Assembly: GCA_017397565.1 (NCBI GenBank)
Contig: JAFQIL010000037.1
Span: 1 to 64,000 of the forward strand
DNA: 64,000 bases
Direction of reading: 5' to 3'
DNA from: Oscillospiraceae bacterium
Lineage (GTDB): Bacteria > Bacillota > Clostridia > Oscillospirales > Oscillospiraceae
The position numbers and the translations under genes were made by a program. The notes beneath the pieces were generated by a model, which did not search any database, was not told where the DNA came from, and saw only the letters and a list, made by a program, of their open reading frames with translations. Positions 39,589-49,266 of this stretch are shown here, piece after piece (within the stretch, counting starts at the first letter, position 1; every line of letters begins with the position of its first letter).

Positions 39589-41322
39589 CTATTCAAACAG
39601 GTCGTTTTCCCGGAACTGCAGAGCATACAGCTCTTTGTAAGTGCCGTTTTTGGCAATAAGCTCGTCGTGAGTACCTTGCTCCGTGATCCGCCCATCCAGT
39701 ACCACAGCGATCTCGTCTGCGTTACGGATGGTAGAAAGCCGGTGGGCGACTACCAGGGTGGTGCGTCCCTTGCATAGCTCATCCAAAGCCTGCTGGATCA
39801 GAACTTCTGTGGTGTTATCCAGAGCACTGGTAGCTTCGTCCAGAATCAGGATAGCCGGGTCCTTCAAAAATACCCGGGCAATGCTGATACGCTGCTTCTG
39901 ACCGCCGGAAAGCTTAACGCCCCGTTCGCCAATTTCTGTATCGTAGCCCTTGGGAAGGGTCATAATGTAATCGTGGATATTGGCCCGGCGGGCAGCTTCA
40001 AAGACTTCCTCTTCCGTGGCATCGGGGCGGCCATAGAGAATATTCTCCCGAATGGTGCCAACAAACAGGAACACGTCCTGCTGTACGATGCCGATATTAC
40101 GGCGCAGAGATTCCATGGTCAGCTGACGGATATCCGTTCCGTCAATGCAGATCGCGCCGCCATCAGAAGGCAGCTTGTAGAAATTGGGAAGCAGATGGCA
40201 TAAGGTGGTTTTGCCGCCGCCGGAGGGACCGACCAAAGCCAGCTTGCGACCTTTTTCCAGCCGCAGGTTTACATGCTGCAGCACCTCTTTGGTTTGCTCG
40301 TATTGGAAAGACACATCCTTAAATTCGATAACGCCCTCCACATCGGTAAGTGTCTTGGCATCGGGAGCATCCTCTTCCGGCTCTTCGTCCAAAATCTCCA
40401 GGAAACGCTTAAAACCGCTGACGCCGTTCTGATACTGTTCCATGAAGCTAATCAGGGTGTTGACAGGGGCAATAAACAGGTTTACAGATACGATAAAGGT
40501 GGAGTAATCACCGAAGGAGATCCGACCGGCATACAGGAAAAGGCCGCCGGCAATGAGAATAAAAACGTTGAAGATATCCGTTACAAAAGAGGTGGAGGAG
40601 TGGAACAGAGCCATGGCATTGTAGACCTTCTTGGAGGAATCCACAAAGGCTTTGTTGCCTACTTCAAACTTTTCCATTTCCTGTTGGGAATTGGTATAAG
40701 CTTTGGTGACCCGGATGCCGGTGACACTGCTTTCCACGGCGGCATTGATGGTAGCGTTGCTTTTGCGTCTGGCATCAAAGGCTGCACGCATTCGCTTGCG
40801 AAAATACATGGTCACCGCTACCAAAATAGGAACACAGGTGAAGATAATCAGCGTCAGCACCCAGTCAATGGAGAGAAGATATCCAAAGGACAAAATAATC
40901 ATCACGGAGCTGATGAGCAGATTTTCCGGACCGTGGTGGGCCAGCTCGCAGACCTCAAACAGATCGCTGGTCATGCGGGTCATGATCCGTCCGGTCTCGT
41001 GGTTATCGTAGAAGCGGAAAGGAAGCTTCTGCAAATGGGAAAATAGATCCTTGCGCATTTTGGATTGCATACCTACACCGATGAGATGACCGTAGTACTG
41101 CACAAAATACCGCAGCAGCAGCCGCAGAATGTAAAGCCCCAAAACGACAGCACCGGCAATGACGATGGTGGTATACATCTTTTGGGGGATGTAGATGTTG
41201 AGCATTTTGTTGGTCACCACCGGGTAGACCATGCCGATGAGGGAGATCAGCAATGAGGCCAGCATATCCAGCGCCAGGAGCTTCTTGTAGGGCCTATAAT
41301 AGTGAATAAATCGTTTCAGCAT
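39589..41322 (-). CDS. ABC exporter half-transporter (membrane plus ATPase domains)
   Basis: 577 aa, the standard MsbA/multidrug-type half-transporter. Six membrane helices occupy residues about 15-310. The ATPase domain has Walker A VGPSGGGKTTLC, signature KLSGGQKQRISIAR, Walker B AILILDEATSALD and the H-loop VVAHRLST. It would work as a homodimer exporting lipids, drugs or peptides. Monocistronic with a terminator. Substrate unknown. Confidence 0.9.
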   Translation of the reverse strand: MLKRFIHYYRPYKKLLALDMLASLLISLIGMVYPVVTNKMLNIYIPQKMYTTIVIAGAVVLGLYILRLLLRYFVQYYGHLIGVGMQSKMRKDLFSHLQKLPFRFYDNHETGRIMTRMTSDLFEVCELAHHGPENLLISSVMIILSFGYLLSIDWVLTLIIFTCVPILVAVTMYFRKRMRAAFDARRKSNATINAAVESSVTGIRVTKAYTNSQQEMEKFEVGNKAFVDSSKKVYNAMALFHSSTSFVTDIFNVFILIAGGLFLYAGRISFGDYSTFIVSVNLFIAPVNTLISFMEQYQNGVSGFKRFLEILDEEPEEDAPDAKTLTDVEGVIEFKDVSFQYEQTKEVLQHVNLRLEKGRKLALVGPSGGGKTTLCHLLPNFYKLPSDGGAICIDGTDIRQLTMESLRRNIGIVQQDVFLFVGTIRENILYGRPDATEEEVFEAARRANIHDYIMTLPKGYDTEIGERGVKLSGGQKQRISIARVFLKDPAILILDEATSALDNTTEVLIQQALDELCKGRTTLVVAHRLSTIRNADEIAVVLDGRITEQGTHDELIAKNGTYKELYALQFRENDLFE

Positions 41323-41526
41323 AATAATCTTCCTTTTGGTTGCAAAAAAATAAGATAACAGATTTGGGACTGTTTTTGCAAAAATCAGCTTCTTTTGTTA
41401 TTATAGCGGTTTTTTTCGGGTAATGCAATAAGGATAATTGTAAACAAATATCGCAATCTCTTGCTTTTTAACGGAAATCGTGATAAACTATCACAGTTAT
41501 CTACCAGAAAGGGAGATGTGAATGAT

Positions 41527-42882
41527 ATGCAGTGTAAACAGTGCGGAAGTCCGCTGGAGCCGGAAATGGAGCTTTGTCCTCAGTGCGGAGCGCAGGTGGA
41601 TAAAACAGAAGAAATGGTGACATCCCCCGGTAAAGCTGTCAAGCGTTTGAAAGCTGCCGTTTCTGTGGTGCTTGTGTTGGTGCTGCTATGCAGCATGGTG
41701 CTGGTAGTATTTAAGGATGATTTGGTTCCCGGTCACTGGTTTTCTTCTTTGCCCGGCTCCATTCCCAAGGACGGCAATCCGGATAATATAACCGGAGAAG
41801 GTACCTATACGGCTTCTCGTTTGGGGTTAAAATGGAAAAGCGATGCTGTGGTGGCAAAATACGGTGACGAGGTTCTGACGAACAGTCAGCTGCTGGTTTT
41901 TTGCGGTGAGACGAAAAGCAACTTTTCGCAGACCCATTATAATGACTCCTCTTTGAATTTGAATGCCGATCTTCCTATGGATCGCCAGACTTGCAGTTTG
42001 GATGAATCCCTTACCTGGCAGCAGTATTTCCTGCAGGAAGCGATGAATCAGTGGAAGCTGTATGTTTTGCTGAATCAAAAAGCTGCTGCGGCGGGGTGTA
42101 AGCTGACAGAAGAAGAGCAGAAGTCTTTGGATGACAGATATAACCAGTACTACGAAAAGTATGTGGAAAGCGGAAAGTATGCTTCTGTAGATGCTGTAAC
42201 AGAGGCTTTTTACGGTCCCGGCTGTACCTATGCAGACTATCTGCATTATGCAACCTTGTTGGCTGTCGCATCCAAGTACTACGATCAGATGATCAAAGAG
42301 CAAGAGGCCTTGGTTACAGAAGAAGATATCGAAGGCTTCTATGAGGATCAAATAGAGCTTTTTGAGAGTTATGATATCAAAAAAGGCGACGGCGACTACG
42401 TGGTGGATGTGCGGCACATTTTGATTACCGTGAAGGCAGCTGCCGGTAAAGAAGAGCATATCGAGGAAGCTGACTTTGAGAAAACCAAGGAAGCGGCGCA
42501 AAAGGTATTGGATGAGTGGTTGGCCGGTGAAGCTACAGAGGAAAGCTTTGCAAAAATGGCCGAAAAACATTCTTTTGACCCCGGCTCCTACAACAACGGC
42601 GGCTTGTATACCGATGTTAAAAAAGGTCAGATGGTAGCAGAATTTGAAGATTGGTGCTTCGATGCTTCCCGGAAATACGGAGATTACGGTCTTGTAAAAT
42701 CAGACTACGGTTACCATATCATGTATTTTGTAGGAACCGAGGAGTATTGGCATTTTGTCAGTGCAGCGAACGCGCCTGCCTGGCGGACAGATAAGATATT
42801 AGAGGCGGAGCGCAGCGCCATGGATGTGCAGATCAATTATAACAATATCCGTGCTTGGGAAGCCGCCTATTACGCAGAGTAA
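41527..42882 (+). CDS. Membrane-anchored PrsA/PpiC-type foldase with N-terminal zinc ribbon
   Basis: 451 aa. Residues 1-22 are a cytoplasmic zinc ribbon (CKQCGSPLEPEMELCPQCG), followed by one membrane helix (VSVVLVLVLLCSMVLVVF, about 42-60) and a large outer region. The parvulin domain (VVDVRHILITVKA, FAKMAEKHSFDPGSYNNGG, YGLVKSDYGYHIMYF) catalyses prolyl isomerisation of exported proteins. ATG 41527 is used; GTG 41518 sits too close to the AAGGGAG site. A zinc ribbon instead of a lipoprotein signal is an uncommon anchor arrangement. Confidence 0.8.
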   Translation: MQCKQCGSPLEPEMELCPQCGAQVDKTEEMVTSPGKAVKRLKAAVSVVLVLVLLCSMVLVVFKDDLVPGHWFSSLPGSIPKDGNPDNITGEGTYTASRLGLKWKSDAVVAKYGDEVLTNSQLLVFCGETKSNFSQTHYNDSSLNLNADLPMDRQTCSLDESLTWQQYFLQEAMNQWKLYVLLNQKAAAAGCKLTEEEQKSLDDRYNQYYEKYVESGKYASVDAVTEAFYGPGCTYADYLHYATLLAVASKYYDQMIKEQEALVTEEDIEGFYEDQIELFESYDIKKGDGDYVVDVRHILITVKAAAGKEEHIEEADFEKTKEAAQKVLDEWLAGEATEESFAKMAEKHSFDPGSYNNGGLYTDVKKGQMVAEFEDWCFDASRKYGDYGLVKSDYGYHIMYFVGTEEYWHFVSAANAPAWRTDKILEAERSAMDVQINYNNIRAWEAAYYAE

Positions 42883-42999
42883 AAAAATAACCGCAAATTC
42901 TGAAAAAAATATTGAAAAATCCGACAAGTTGCGGTATAACAGGATTGTGATTTTTGTAAGACCGGTACGGATCTCCGTATTGGAGAAATGAGGTACGAT

Positions 43000-44187
43000 A
43001 TGGAAAGAAAAGTGGGAACAATTTCTCGCGGTATCCGCGGCCCGATCATTCGCGAAGGCGATGACATGGCTGCCATCGTGGTGTCCAGTGTGTTGGAAGC
43101 AGCCGAAGCAGAGGGCTTTGCTCTGCGTGATCGGGATGTTGTGGCGGTAACAGAGTCTGTAGTGGCTCGCGCCCAGGGTAATTACGCGTCTGTGGATGCA
43201 ATCTGTAAGGACGTTCAGGCAAAGCTGGGAAATGAGACTATCGGTGTTATTTTCCCCATCCTTTCCCGGAACCGTTTTGCTATCTGCCTGCGTGGTATTG
43301 CCCGGGCAGCCAAGAAGATCGTTCTGATGCTGAGCTATCCCTCCGATGAGGTGGGTAACGAGCTGGTATCTTTGGACAAGCTGGACGAAGCCGGTGTCAA
43401 TCCCTACTCCGATGTTTTGTCCGAACAGGAATACCGTAAGCTCTTCGGTGAGAATCTGCACCCCTTCACCTTGGTTGACTATGTGAAGTATTACGGCGAC
43501 CTGATTCGTGAGGAAGGCGCGGAGGCGGAGATCATCTTTGCTAACAATCCCCGTGTGATTTTGAACTATACCAAGAATGTCCTGCACTGTGATATCCACA
43601 CCCGGGCCCGGACCCATCGGATCCTGCTGTCTAACGGTGGTGAGCGTGTTTGCGGACTGGATGATATCCTCAATGCCCCTGTGGATGGCAGCGGCTGCAA
43701 CGAAAAGTACGGCCTGCTGGGTTCCAACAAGGCAACTGAGAGCACCATTAAGCTCTTCCCCCGGGAATGCACCGATCTGGTGATGGAGATCCAAAAGCAG
43801 TTTATGGAAAAGACCGGCAAGCACATTGAGGTCATGGTTTATGGCGACGGCGCATTCAAAGATCCCGTGGGTAAGATCTGGGAGCTGGCAGACCCGGTGG
43901 TTTCTCCTGCCTATACCTCCGGCTTGGAGGGAACACCCAACGAACTGAAGCTGAAGTACCTGGCAGATAACGATTTTGCAGGTCTTTCCGGTGCAGAGCT
44001 GAAGTCCGCCATCGAAAAGGCTATTAAGGCCAAGGGCGATCTGGCTGGCTCTATGGCATCTCAGGGTACCACACCCCGCCGCCTGACGGATCTGATCGGC
44101 TCTTTGTGCGACCTGACCTCCGGCTCCGGCGATAAAGGTACACCCATTATTCTGGTTCAGGGTTATTTCGATAACTATACCAACTAA
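43000..44187 (+). CDS. CofE-like (coenzyme F420-0:L-glutamate ligase family) protein
   Basis: 395 aa. The N-terminal half has RDRDVVAVTESVVARAQGNY, ILSRNRFAICLRGIARAAKK and NNPRVILNYTKNVLHCDIHT, in the order of the CofE/FbiB ligase fold. CofE adds glutamate to F420. No other F420 genes are in this window and the organism type normally lacks F420, so another carboxylate may be the substrate. The C-terminal region (GDLAGSMASQGTTPRRLTDL) is unassigned. ATG 43000 with GAGG upstream is preferred over ATG 42988. Confidence 0.75.
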   Translation: MERKVGTISRGIRGPIIREGDDMAAIVVSSVLEAAEAEGFALRDRDVVAVTESVVARAQGNYASVDAICKDVQAKLGNETIGVIFPILSRNRFAICLRGIARAAKKIVLMLSYPSDEVGNELVSLDKLDEAGVNPYSDVLSEQEYRKLFGENLHPFTLVDYVKYYGDLIREEGAEAEIIFANNPRVILNYTKNVLHCDIHTRARTHRILLSNGGERVCGLDDILNAPVDGSGCNEKYGLLGSNKATESTIKLFPRECTDLVMEIQKQFMEKTGKHIEVMVYGDGAFKDPVGKIWELADPVVSPAYTSGLEGTPNELKLKYLADNDFAGLSGAELKSAIEKAIKAKGDLAGSMASQGTTPRRLTDLIGSLCDLTSGSGDKGTPIILVQGYFDNYTN

Positions 44188-44200
44188 TACTAATGATATA

Positions 44201-44240
44201 AAGACATCTCCCGGTTCACTTGCGAACCGGGAGATGTCTT
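44201..44240. terminator. Hairpin between convergent genes
   Basis: AAGACATCTCCCGGTTC pairs with GAACCGGGAGATGTCTT; a T-run follows on the plus strand. It ends the CofE-like gene and abuts the stop of the convergent minus-strand gene. Confidence 0.85.
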
Positions 44241-45968
44241 TTATATCACAAGAAGTTGCCAGGGGTCTAAGGTCTTGCCGTCATAGGAAGCCACCATGTC
44301 CGAACGGTTACCCACGATGCGGACACCGTCTTCATAGGTTGCCACCTCAATGCCGTTTTCCAGGACCTCATAATTGGTAATAAACAGGAACTGCCGTTCT
44401 GCAAAGGGGCGGTAACTCTCATATTCCGCTTTGATGGAAGCTACAGTCTTTTGCAGTTGCTCTTCTGTATCCACAGTCAGATCCGTTTCTCCCATCCAGT
44501 TGACCTTACCGTTGGTGCGGAATTTGGAATAAAGGTAGAAGGTGGGCTTTCCGCCCCGCAGATACACATTGAGCCGGTCTTCTTTGGTCTTGAGAGGAAG
44601 GTTGATGGTACCGCTGAGGGGGTTGTAAAGAAGTAGTCCATGATAGACCATCTCATAAAAGGGCACAGATTCATCGTAGAAGGGGAATAGCTGCTTTCCA
44701 AAAGCGGTGCCGAAGGAAATGTACAGGCCAAAATCCAAATGCTTCACAGCAAAGTCTATGCAGCCCTCCGAAGAGAAACCGCCAAAAAGCTCCCGGGTGT
44801 ATGCCATGATCTCCTGAGCAATGCCAACGGCCTGATTGGTACGGCAGGGATGGTCTTCGGCATAGCAGGTGGTGGGATTGACAATAGAGATCACATCGGT
44901 GTAGTGCAAGCCGTTGGTGCCAAGAGCCGCAACCGCCGGGAGATCCCGCTTGGCACTTTTCTGCTGCGCCTTCATGCACTGGATGTGAGACTGACCGCCG
45001 CTGTGCAGGCCGCCAAGGACGTATTCTCCTTTGCTGTCGATGCAAATATCTTCCAAATTGAAATTGTCTGCAATTTCGTAGCAGTCAAGACCGCAGGTGT
45101 GCAGAGAAATACGATAACCCAGCTTTTTGACATACGCGATGGTTTTTCGCAGCTCCTCTTCGCCGCCCAGCAGCGGTTCTACCGGGAAAATTTGGGGATA
45201 CCGGCCGTCATGACCGCTTTTGTTCCAGCCAACTAATTGAAGCTCCGCACCCTCTAAGCCTTGCCGCTTCATTTCGTCGGCAATTTCCCGCACACGGGTA
45301 AAGGTGCAAGCTATATGTATGGGCGGCTCGTTTTCCGGAGCTTGATGTGGCTCGGGGGAGGGACTGGGCTTCCAGGCCATGCGGATCCGCACCAGCGGAT
45401 ACTTCCGGGCGTAATCTACCGCTGCCATCCGGCACTTGTCCCGCAGAGTTGGCAACTTTTCCTGTCTCAAAAGATCGCTGCGTAAGGTGTTTGCCATTTC
45501 CGCATAGCCATCGTTTTCTCCCATCAGCAGAAGCTCAAAGCGCAGGTCCGTATAGGCAGGGTCGTCAGCGGTTAGATCAATGAAGGGGGCGACCCGGTAA
45601 ATGCCGTCTTTCAAGGAAACGGAAAACTGATAGGTATAGCTTCTTTCCAACCGGATCAAAGCACAGATCCTGGGCGTTTTGATAGCATACAGAGAAAGGG
45701 GCATCGCACCGGCATATTCCCCGGCTTCGTCTTCGCGGGATAAAAACCGTACGATGATCTCGCTTTCCATGCCAATGGTCCGGGGAAGCAGATAAAAACC
45801 GTCTTCTCCGACTTTGGCTTCGCTGAGAGCGCCTAAAAGGAAAAGCTTTTTGGCGCTGCCAAAGGCTTCTTTTTTCAGGGTCAGAAAAATGCGGTTACCT
45901 TTTTGCTCTTTGTCAAAAAGGTATCTTACGCCATTTTCATCAACAGCATCAAAACAATAATGCGTCAT
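44241..45968 (-). CDS. DUF5696-like protein, possible glycoside hydrolase-type barrel
   Basis: 575 aa. The middle (CTFTRVREIADEMKRQGLEG, LQLVGWNKSGHDGRYPQIFP, YRISLHTCGLDCYEIADNF) and LFGGFSSEGCIDFAVKHLDF look like the DUF5696 proteins, which are predicted glycosidase-like barrels; the N-terminus is beta-rich. The catalytic residues are not established. No signal peptide. ATG 45968 is chosen because GGAGGT ends six bases before it. It is the last gene of a six-gene operon with QueG-like proteins. A sugar-related role is inference. Confidence 0.55.
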   Translation of the reverse strand: MTHYCFDAVDENGVRYLFDKEQKGNRIFLTLKKEAFGSAKKLFLLGALSEAKVGEDGFYLLPRTIGMESEIIVRFLSREDEAGEYAGAMPLSLYAIKTPRICALIRLERSYTYQFSVSLKDGIYRVAPFIDLTADDPAYTDLRFELLLMGENDGYAEMANTLRSDLLRQEKLPTLRDKCRMAAVDYARKYPLVRIRMAWKPSPSPEPHQAPENEPPIHIACTFTRVREIADEMKRQGLEGAELQLVGWNKSGHDGRYPQIFPVEPLLGGEEELRKTIAYVKKLGYRISLHTCGLDCYEIADNFNLEDICIDSKGEYVLGGLHSGGQSHIQCMKAQQKSAKRDLPAVAALGTNGLHYTDVISIVNPTTCYAEDHPCRTNQAVGIAQEIMAYTRELFGGFSSEGCIDFAVKHLDFGLYISFGTAFGKQLFPFYDESVPFYEMVYHGLLLYNPLSGTINLPLKTKEDRLNVYLRGGKPTFYLYSKFRTNGKVNWMGETDLTVDTEEQLQKTVASIKAEYESYRPFAERQFLFITNYEVLENGIEVATYEDGVRIVGNRSDMVASYDGKTLDPWQLLVI

Positions 45969-45986
45969 AGACATACCTCCGGAAAA

Positions 45987-46925
45987 TCAAGACTCAAAGT
46001 CTTCGATTTTAAATTTCCATTCCTCCCGCTTGCGGAAGGGGGTTCGGAAGTGCTTGGTGAGAGCACCCTTTTCTTCCAGATGAATGTAGCATCTGACGTC
46101 GCAGGCTCTGCCGCATATGGAGCAGGGGTACGCGTGCTGGGCAGGGGGATAGAAATATATGTTTTTCAGGATTTTTCTTGCGGTTTCCGGGTCAACCTTG
46201 GCCTCTCCGCTGATAATAGCCAGCCTGTTCTCAAAATCCGCAAAAGCATCCGGGGGCATGAAAGGGTTCTTCAATCCGTTGGCACCATTGTAGTATACCG
46301 CGCACTGCCAGGGGTCAAGAGTGCCGTCTTCGGCAATGGCTTTGCCGGGGCAGCCCTTTACGCATTCCCGGCAACCATCACAAAGATGGGGTGTTTTTAC
46401 AGGGGTTGGCTCAATTTCGGCATCGGTCAAAACAAAGCAGGTTCGGACAAAGGGGCCGAATTCCTCGGTCAGGAGAGCACCGTGAAAACCGATCTCACCA
46501 AGTCCGCAAAGCACAGCGGCCTCGTTGAAATCCATTTGGGTTTCTTGGGGGCGGTTTCTGTAAATGGCATCGAAAGCCACTTCCGGGTTGGTAGAGTTTT
46601 CTTGTGCCATGATCTGTTGGTGACGGCGTTGGGGAAGCGCCAAATAGCCCTCTTCTTCCAGCAGCATGGAAAGCCGCAGGGAAACCATGGGCATAACTGT
46701 TTCTTCCATGTTTTCCACACCCATGGTGGTGTACTGGTAGTAGGTACTGCCTTCCTCAATGCCCCGGTATGCGCCTCGCAGCACACGGAAACCGAGACCG
46801 ATCACAGTTTTGGCTTCAGGCATCAGCTTGTGTACAGCGCTGCATTCCGGGAAACGCGCTATAGGCGCGAAACCGACCAGATCAGCACCCCATTTTTGGC
46901 AAGATTCAAGAATTTGCTGTTTCAT
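45987..46925 (-). CDS. QueG-like double 4Fe-4S protein, paralog 3
   Basis: 312 aa. It carries an N-terminal KQQILESCQKWGADLVGFAP of the epoxyqueuosine-reductase-like group, a ferredoxin motif CDGCRECVKGCPGKA near residue 180, and a second C-terminal cysteine group CSICGRACDVRCYIHLEEKG. It lacks the HEAT-like tail of true QueG. Start ATG 46925 overlaps the previous gene's stop. One of three paralogs in this operon, so the job is probably not queuosine synthesis. Reaction unknown. Confidence 0.7.
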   Translation of the reverse strand: MKQQILESCQKWGADLVGFAPIARFPECSAVHKLMPEAKTVIGLGFRVLRGAYRGIEEGSTYYQYTTMGVENMEETVMPMVSLRLSMLLEEEGYLALPQRRHQQIMAQENSTNPEVAFDAIYRNRPQETQMDFNEAAVLCGLGEIGFHGALLTEEFGPFVRTCFVLTDAEIEPTPVKTPHLCDGCRECVKGCPGKAIAEDGTLDPWQCAVYYNGANGLKNPFMPPDAFADFENRLAIISGEAKVDPETARKILKNIYFYPPAQHAYPCSICGRACDVRCYIHLEEKGALTKHFRTPFRKREEWKFKIEDFES

Positions 46926-47821
46926 TTCTGCTTACCTCCGTTCAGGTGCTGATAGCAAGCATAGTCGCAGGGCCTTCCGCAAAGGCAGGGGGAATAGCCC
47001 CACTGGGTATTGGGCAGGAAATCCAGCTTGGGATAGATTTCTCTTGCGCTGATTGCGTCAAAACGCATATCCCCGTTCAGGATGGCTTCCCGGTTGGGAT
47101 CGTCCTTCAGAAATTCCTCGGTGATAAAGGGGTTTGATTTATGAGCACCCTTGTAATATACCGCGCACTGCCAGGTGTCCAAACCGTTTTCCCCAATGGC
47201 CTTGCCGGGACAGGCTTCTTTGCATTTGCCGCAGTTGTCACAAACGGGGCTATCCATAGGCGCGTCCACATCCAGCGGCGCATCGGTGATCAGGAAGCAG
47301 TAGCGGATGTAGGGCCCGTACTTGGGGTGGAGGATCTTGCCGCTAAGACCCCTTGTGCCAATACCGCAGACTTTTGCGGCTTTTCCAAAGTCGATGATCA
47401 CATCCGGCACAGGCTTTTCGGGGGCTACAGCCGTTGCGTGGATCAGCTCGTAGGTATCTACGACTTCAGGGTTTGTGGTTTTGTCGCCTTTGACACGCAA
47501 ATTGGGGATGGCTTTTTGCAGACATGCATCGAAGCCGGCATCCTCGATCATACCGCCGATTTTTAGCAGAAAGATCTCCGCCAGCTCTTCGTCGGGATAT
47601 TTTACACCCATGGTGGTATATGTGTAATACTGAACGCCGGTGTTCATATTGCGGAAAAGGGCCTTCGGAATGGCAAAACCGAAGCCGATGATACACTTGG
47701 CGTTTGGCAGGATCTGCCGGGGGTCTTTTTGGGCATCCGGCTCTTCGTATATGCGGCCGATTCCGCAAACACTGGCGCCCAGCTCCTTTGCTTTTTGTTT
47801 GATCATTTCACTTGTAAGCAT
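46922..47821 (-). CDS. QueG-like double 4Fe-4S protein, paralog 2
   Basis: 299 aa from ATG 47821 (GGAGGAACATA upstream). MLTSEMIKQKAKELGASVCG, CDNCGKCKEACPGKA (first cluster) and CLCGRPCDYACYQHLNGG (C-terminal cluster). NAKCIIGFGFAIPKALFRNM corresponds to the strand that positions the cofactor in QueG. The start MLTSEMIK is shared with paralog 1 at 49244, pointing to recent duplication. It follows the cupin gene by 20 bp. Confidence 0.7.
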   Translation of the reverse strand: MLTSEMIKQKAKELGASVCGIGRIYEEPDAQKDPRQILPNAKCIIGFGFAIPKALFRNMNTGVQYYTYTTMGVKYPDEELAEIFLLKIGGMIEDAGFDACLQKAIPNLRVKGDKTTNPEVVDTYELIHATAVAPEKPVPDVIIDFGKAAKVCGIGTRGLSGKILHPKYGPYIRYCFLITDAPLDVDAPMDSPVCDNCGKCKEACPGKAIGENGLDTWQCAVYYKGAHKSNPFITEEFLKDDPNREAILNGDMRFDAISAREIYPKLDFLPNTQWGYSPCLCGRPCDYACYQHLNGGKQK

Positions 47822-47841
47822 GATTATGTTCCTCCTGCTTG

Positions 47842-48183
47842 TCAAAGTGTTTTCTTTTGGGTGTTTTCCGGGGCGGTATCTCTGTTTTCCACCACAATGA
47901 CGTTGGCATCCTCGCTGACAACAATGTGGTGCCATACCCCGGCAGGAACGGTGTAAACGCAGCCTTGCACCATGGTTACGGTTTCTTTGTCGGTGCAAAG
48001 GGTGGCGCTGCCTGAAACAAGAATAAATACCTCATCTGTCAGCATATGCCGTTCCATTTCGCCAAGGCGGGAAAAGCGGCTGCAGTAGCGAAGCATACCC
48101 ACCTTCCACTGACCGTACTCGGCCATGACCCGGAATCCTTCGGTGGTGTGTTGGGAAACGCGAATCATCTGTCCAGTTTCCAT
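47842..48183 (-). CDS. Single-domain cupin protein
   Basis: 113 aa from ATG 48183, overlapping the upstream Fe-S gene by 19 bp. Cupin motifs are MERHMLTDEVFILVSGSATL and CVYTVPAGVWHHIVV; the His and Glu pattern could bind a metal, though the first motif has R-H instead of H-x-H. Small cupins of this type bind or modify sugars or small acids. Its place between two QueG-like genes suggests a shared substrate. Confidence 0.75.
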   Translation of the reverse strand: METGQMIRVSQHTTEGFRVMAEYGQWKVGMLRYCSRFSRLGEMERHMLTDEVFILVSGSATLCTDKETVTMVQGCVYTVPAGVWHHIVVSEDANVIVVENRDTAPENTQKKTL

Positions 48184-49244
48184 GGCTTTCCCTTTCTCAG
48201 CGGCTCCTGAAAGCGACCTTCCATGCAGCCGCCTTTTTTCTCCAGCATGGATACACAACCGCGGATGCAGCCGCCACATTTAGCCATGTTGTAGCCTACC
48301 CAGCTGGGGAAATACTTCTGTAGCGCACCATATACCTTCATGATCTCTTTTTCATCGGCAATGGCAGTTTTACCCTCTAACAGGTCAAGATTTCCATCCT
48401 CGTTGGCATCAAAAACCTCTTTGGGAACAAAGGGATTGTAATAGCGGCCGGCATGGGTGTAGAAGGCGTAGCAGCGCCACATATCGATGTCGCCCCATTG
48501 GCAAATCTTGCCGTCCAGGTCTACGGTGACGGTCTTTCCGGAGCTGATGGCGGGGATACAGCCACCCGGACACTCCCTGACACAAGCCCCGCACTTGCGG
48601 CACAGGGGTTCACCGTGATACATTTCATCATACTCCAGCTCCGCATCCGTAAACAGGAAAGCGACTCTCTGCAAAGGACCAAACTGAGGAGTCAAAAGCA
48701 TCTTGCTCCAGCCAATCTCACCTAAACCGCAGGCGACAGCCAGCAACCGAAACGCAAATTGCAGATCCGGGGCCACATTGTCATCCCGGGTGGGGCGGGT
48801 GAACTGCACGCTTCTGTGATGAGCAGTGAAGTTTTTGGCGTTTTCGTTAATCTCGATCTGTTCCTCAGGGGACAGGGTGTTTCCGGGACTTCCGTCCATA
48901 TCGGAAATGCTGCCCCGGGCACCGGTATTGCGGTAAACAAAAGCTTCGTAACCCTCATCTTCAATCAGCTTGCCAACGTGATATAAAACGGCAGGTGCAA
49001 AAATTTCGTTGATGCCACCGTAGGCCATGGAGGGGTACTGATAAAACTGGGTGCCTTCTTCAATGCCTCTTTGTACTCCCCGGGGGATACGGAAGACAAA
49101 ACCGATGACACTTTTGGCTTCCGGGAACAGAAATTTGGGATTCATGTCGTCCGGAGCTCCGGCAAGACGGGAGATAGGCGCAATGCCGCAGACATCGGCA
49201 CCGGCCTCTAAGGCGACTTTTTTGATCATTTCACTTGTCAGCAT
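48165..49244 (-). CDS. QueG-like double 4Fe-4S protein, paralog 1
   Basis: 359 aa, the longest of three. MLTSEMIKKVALEAGADVCG opens it; a ferredoxin motif CRKCGACVRECPGGC is near residue 218 and a shortened C-terminal group (CGGCIRGCVSMLEKKGG) replaces the usual second cluster. It resembles reductive-dehalogenase/QueG-like oxidoreductases in general plan. Second gene of the operon, 22 bp after the U32-like gene. No queuosine genes are nearby. Substrate unknown. Confidence 0.7.
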   Translation of the reverse strand: MLTSEMIKKVALEAGADVCGIAPISRLAGAPDDMNPKFLFPEAKSVIGFVFRIPRGVQRGIEEGTQFYQYPSMAYGGINEIFAPAVLYHVGKLIEDEGYEAFVYRNTGARGSISDMDGSPGNTLSPEEQIEINENAKNFTAHHRSVQFTRPTRDDNVAPDLQFAFRLLAVACGLGEIGWSKMLLTPQFGPLQRVAFLFTDAELEYDEMYHGEPLCRKCGACVRECPGGCIPAISSGKTVTVDLDGKICQWGDIDMWRCYAFYTHAGRYYNPFVPKEVFDANEDGNLDLLEGKTAIADEKEIMKVYGALQKYFPSWVGYNMAKCGGCIRGCVSMLEKKGGCMEGRFQEPLRKGKPWKLDR

Positions 49245-49266
49245 AATTTCACTCCTAATGATATGT

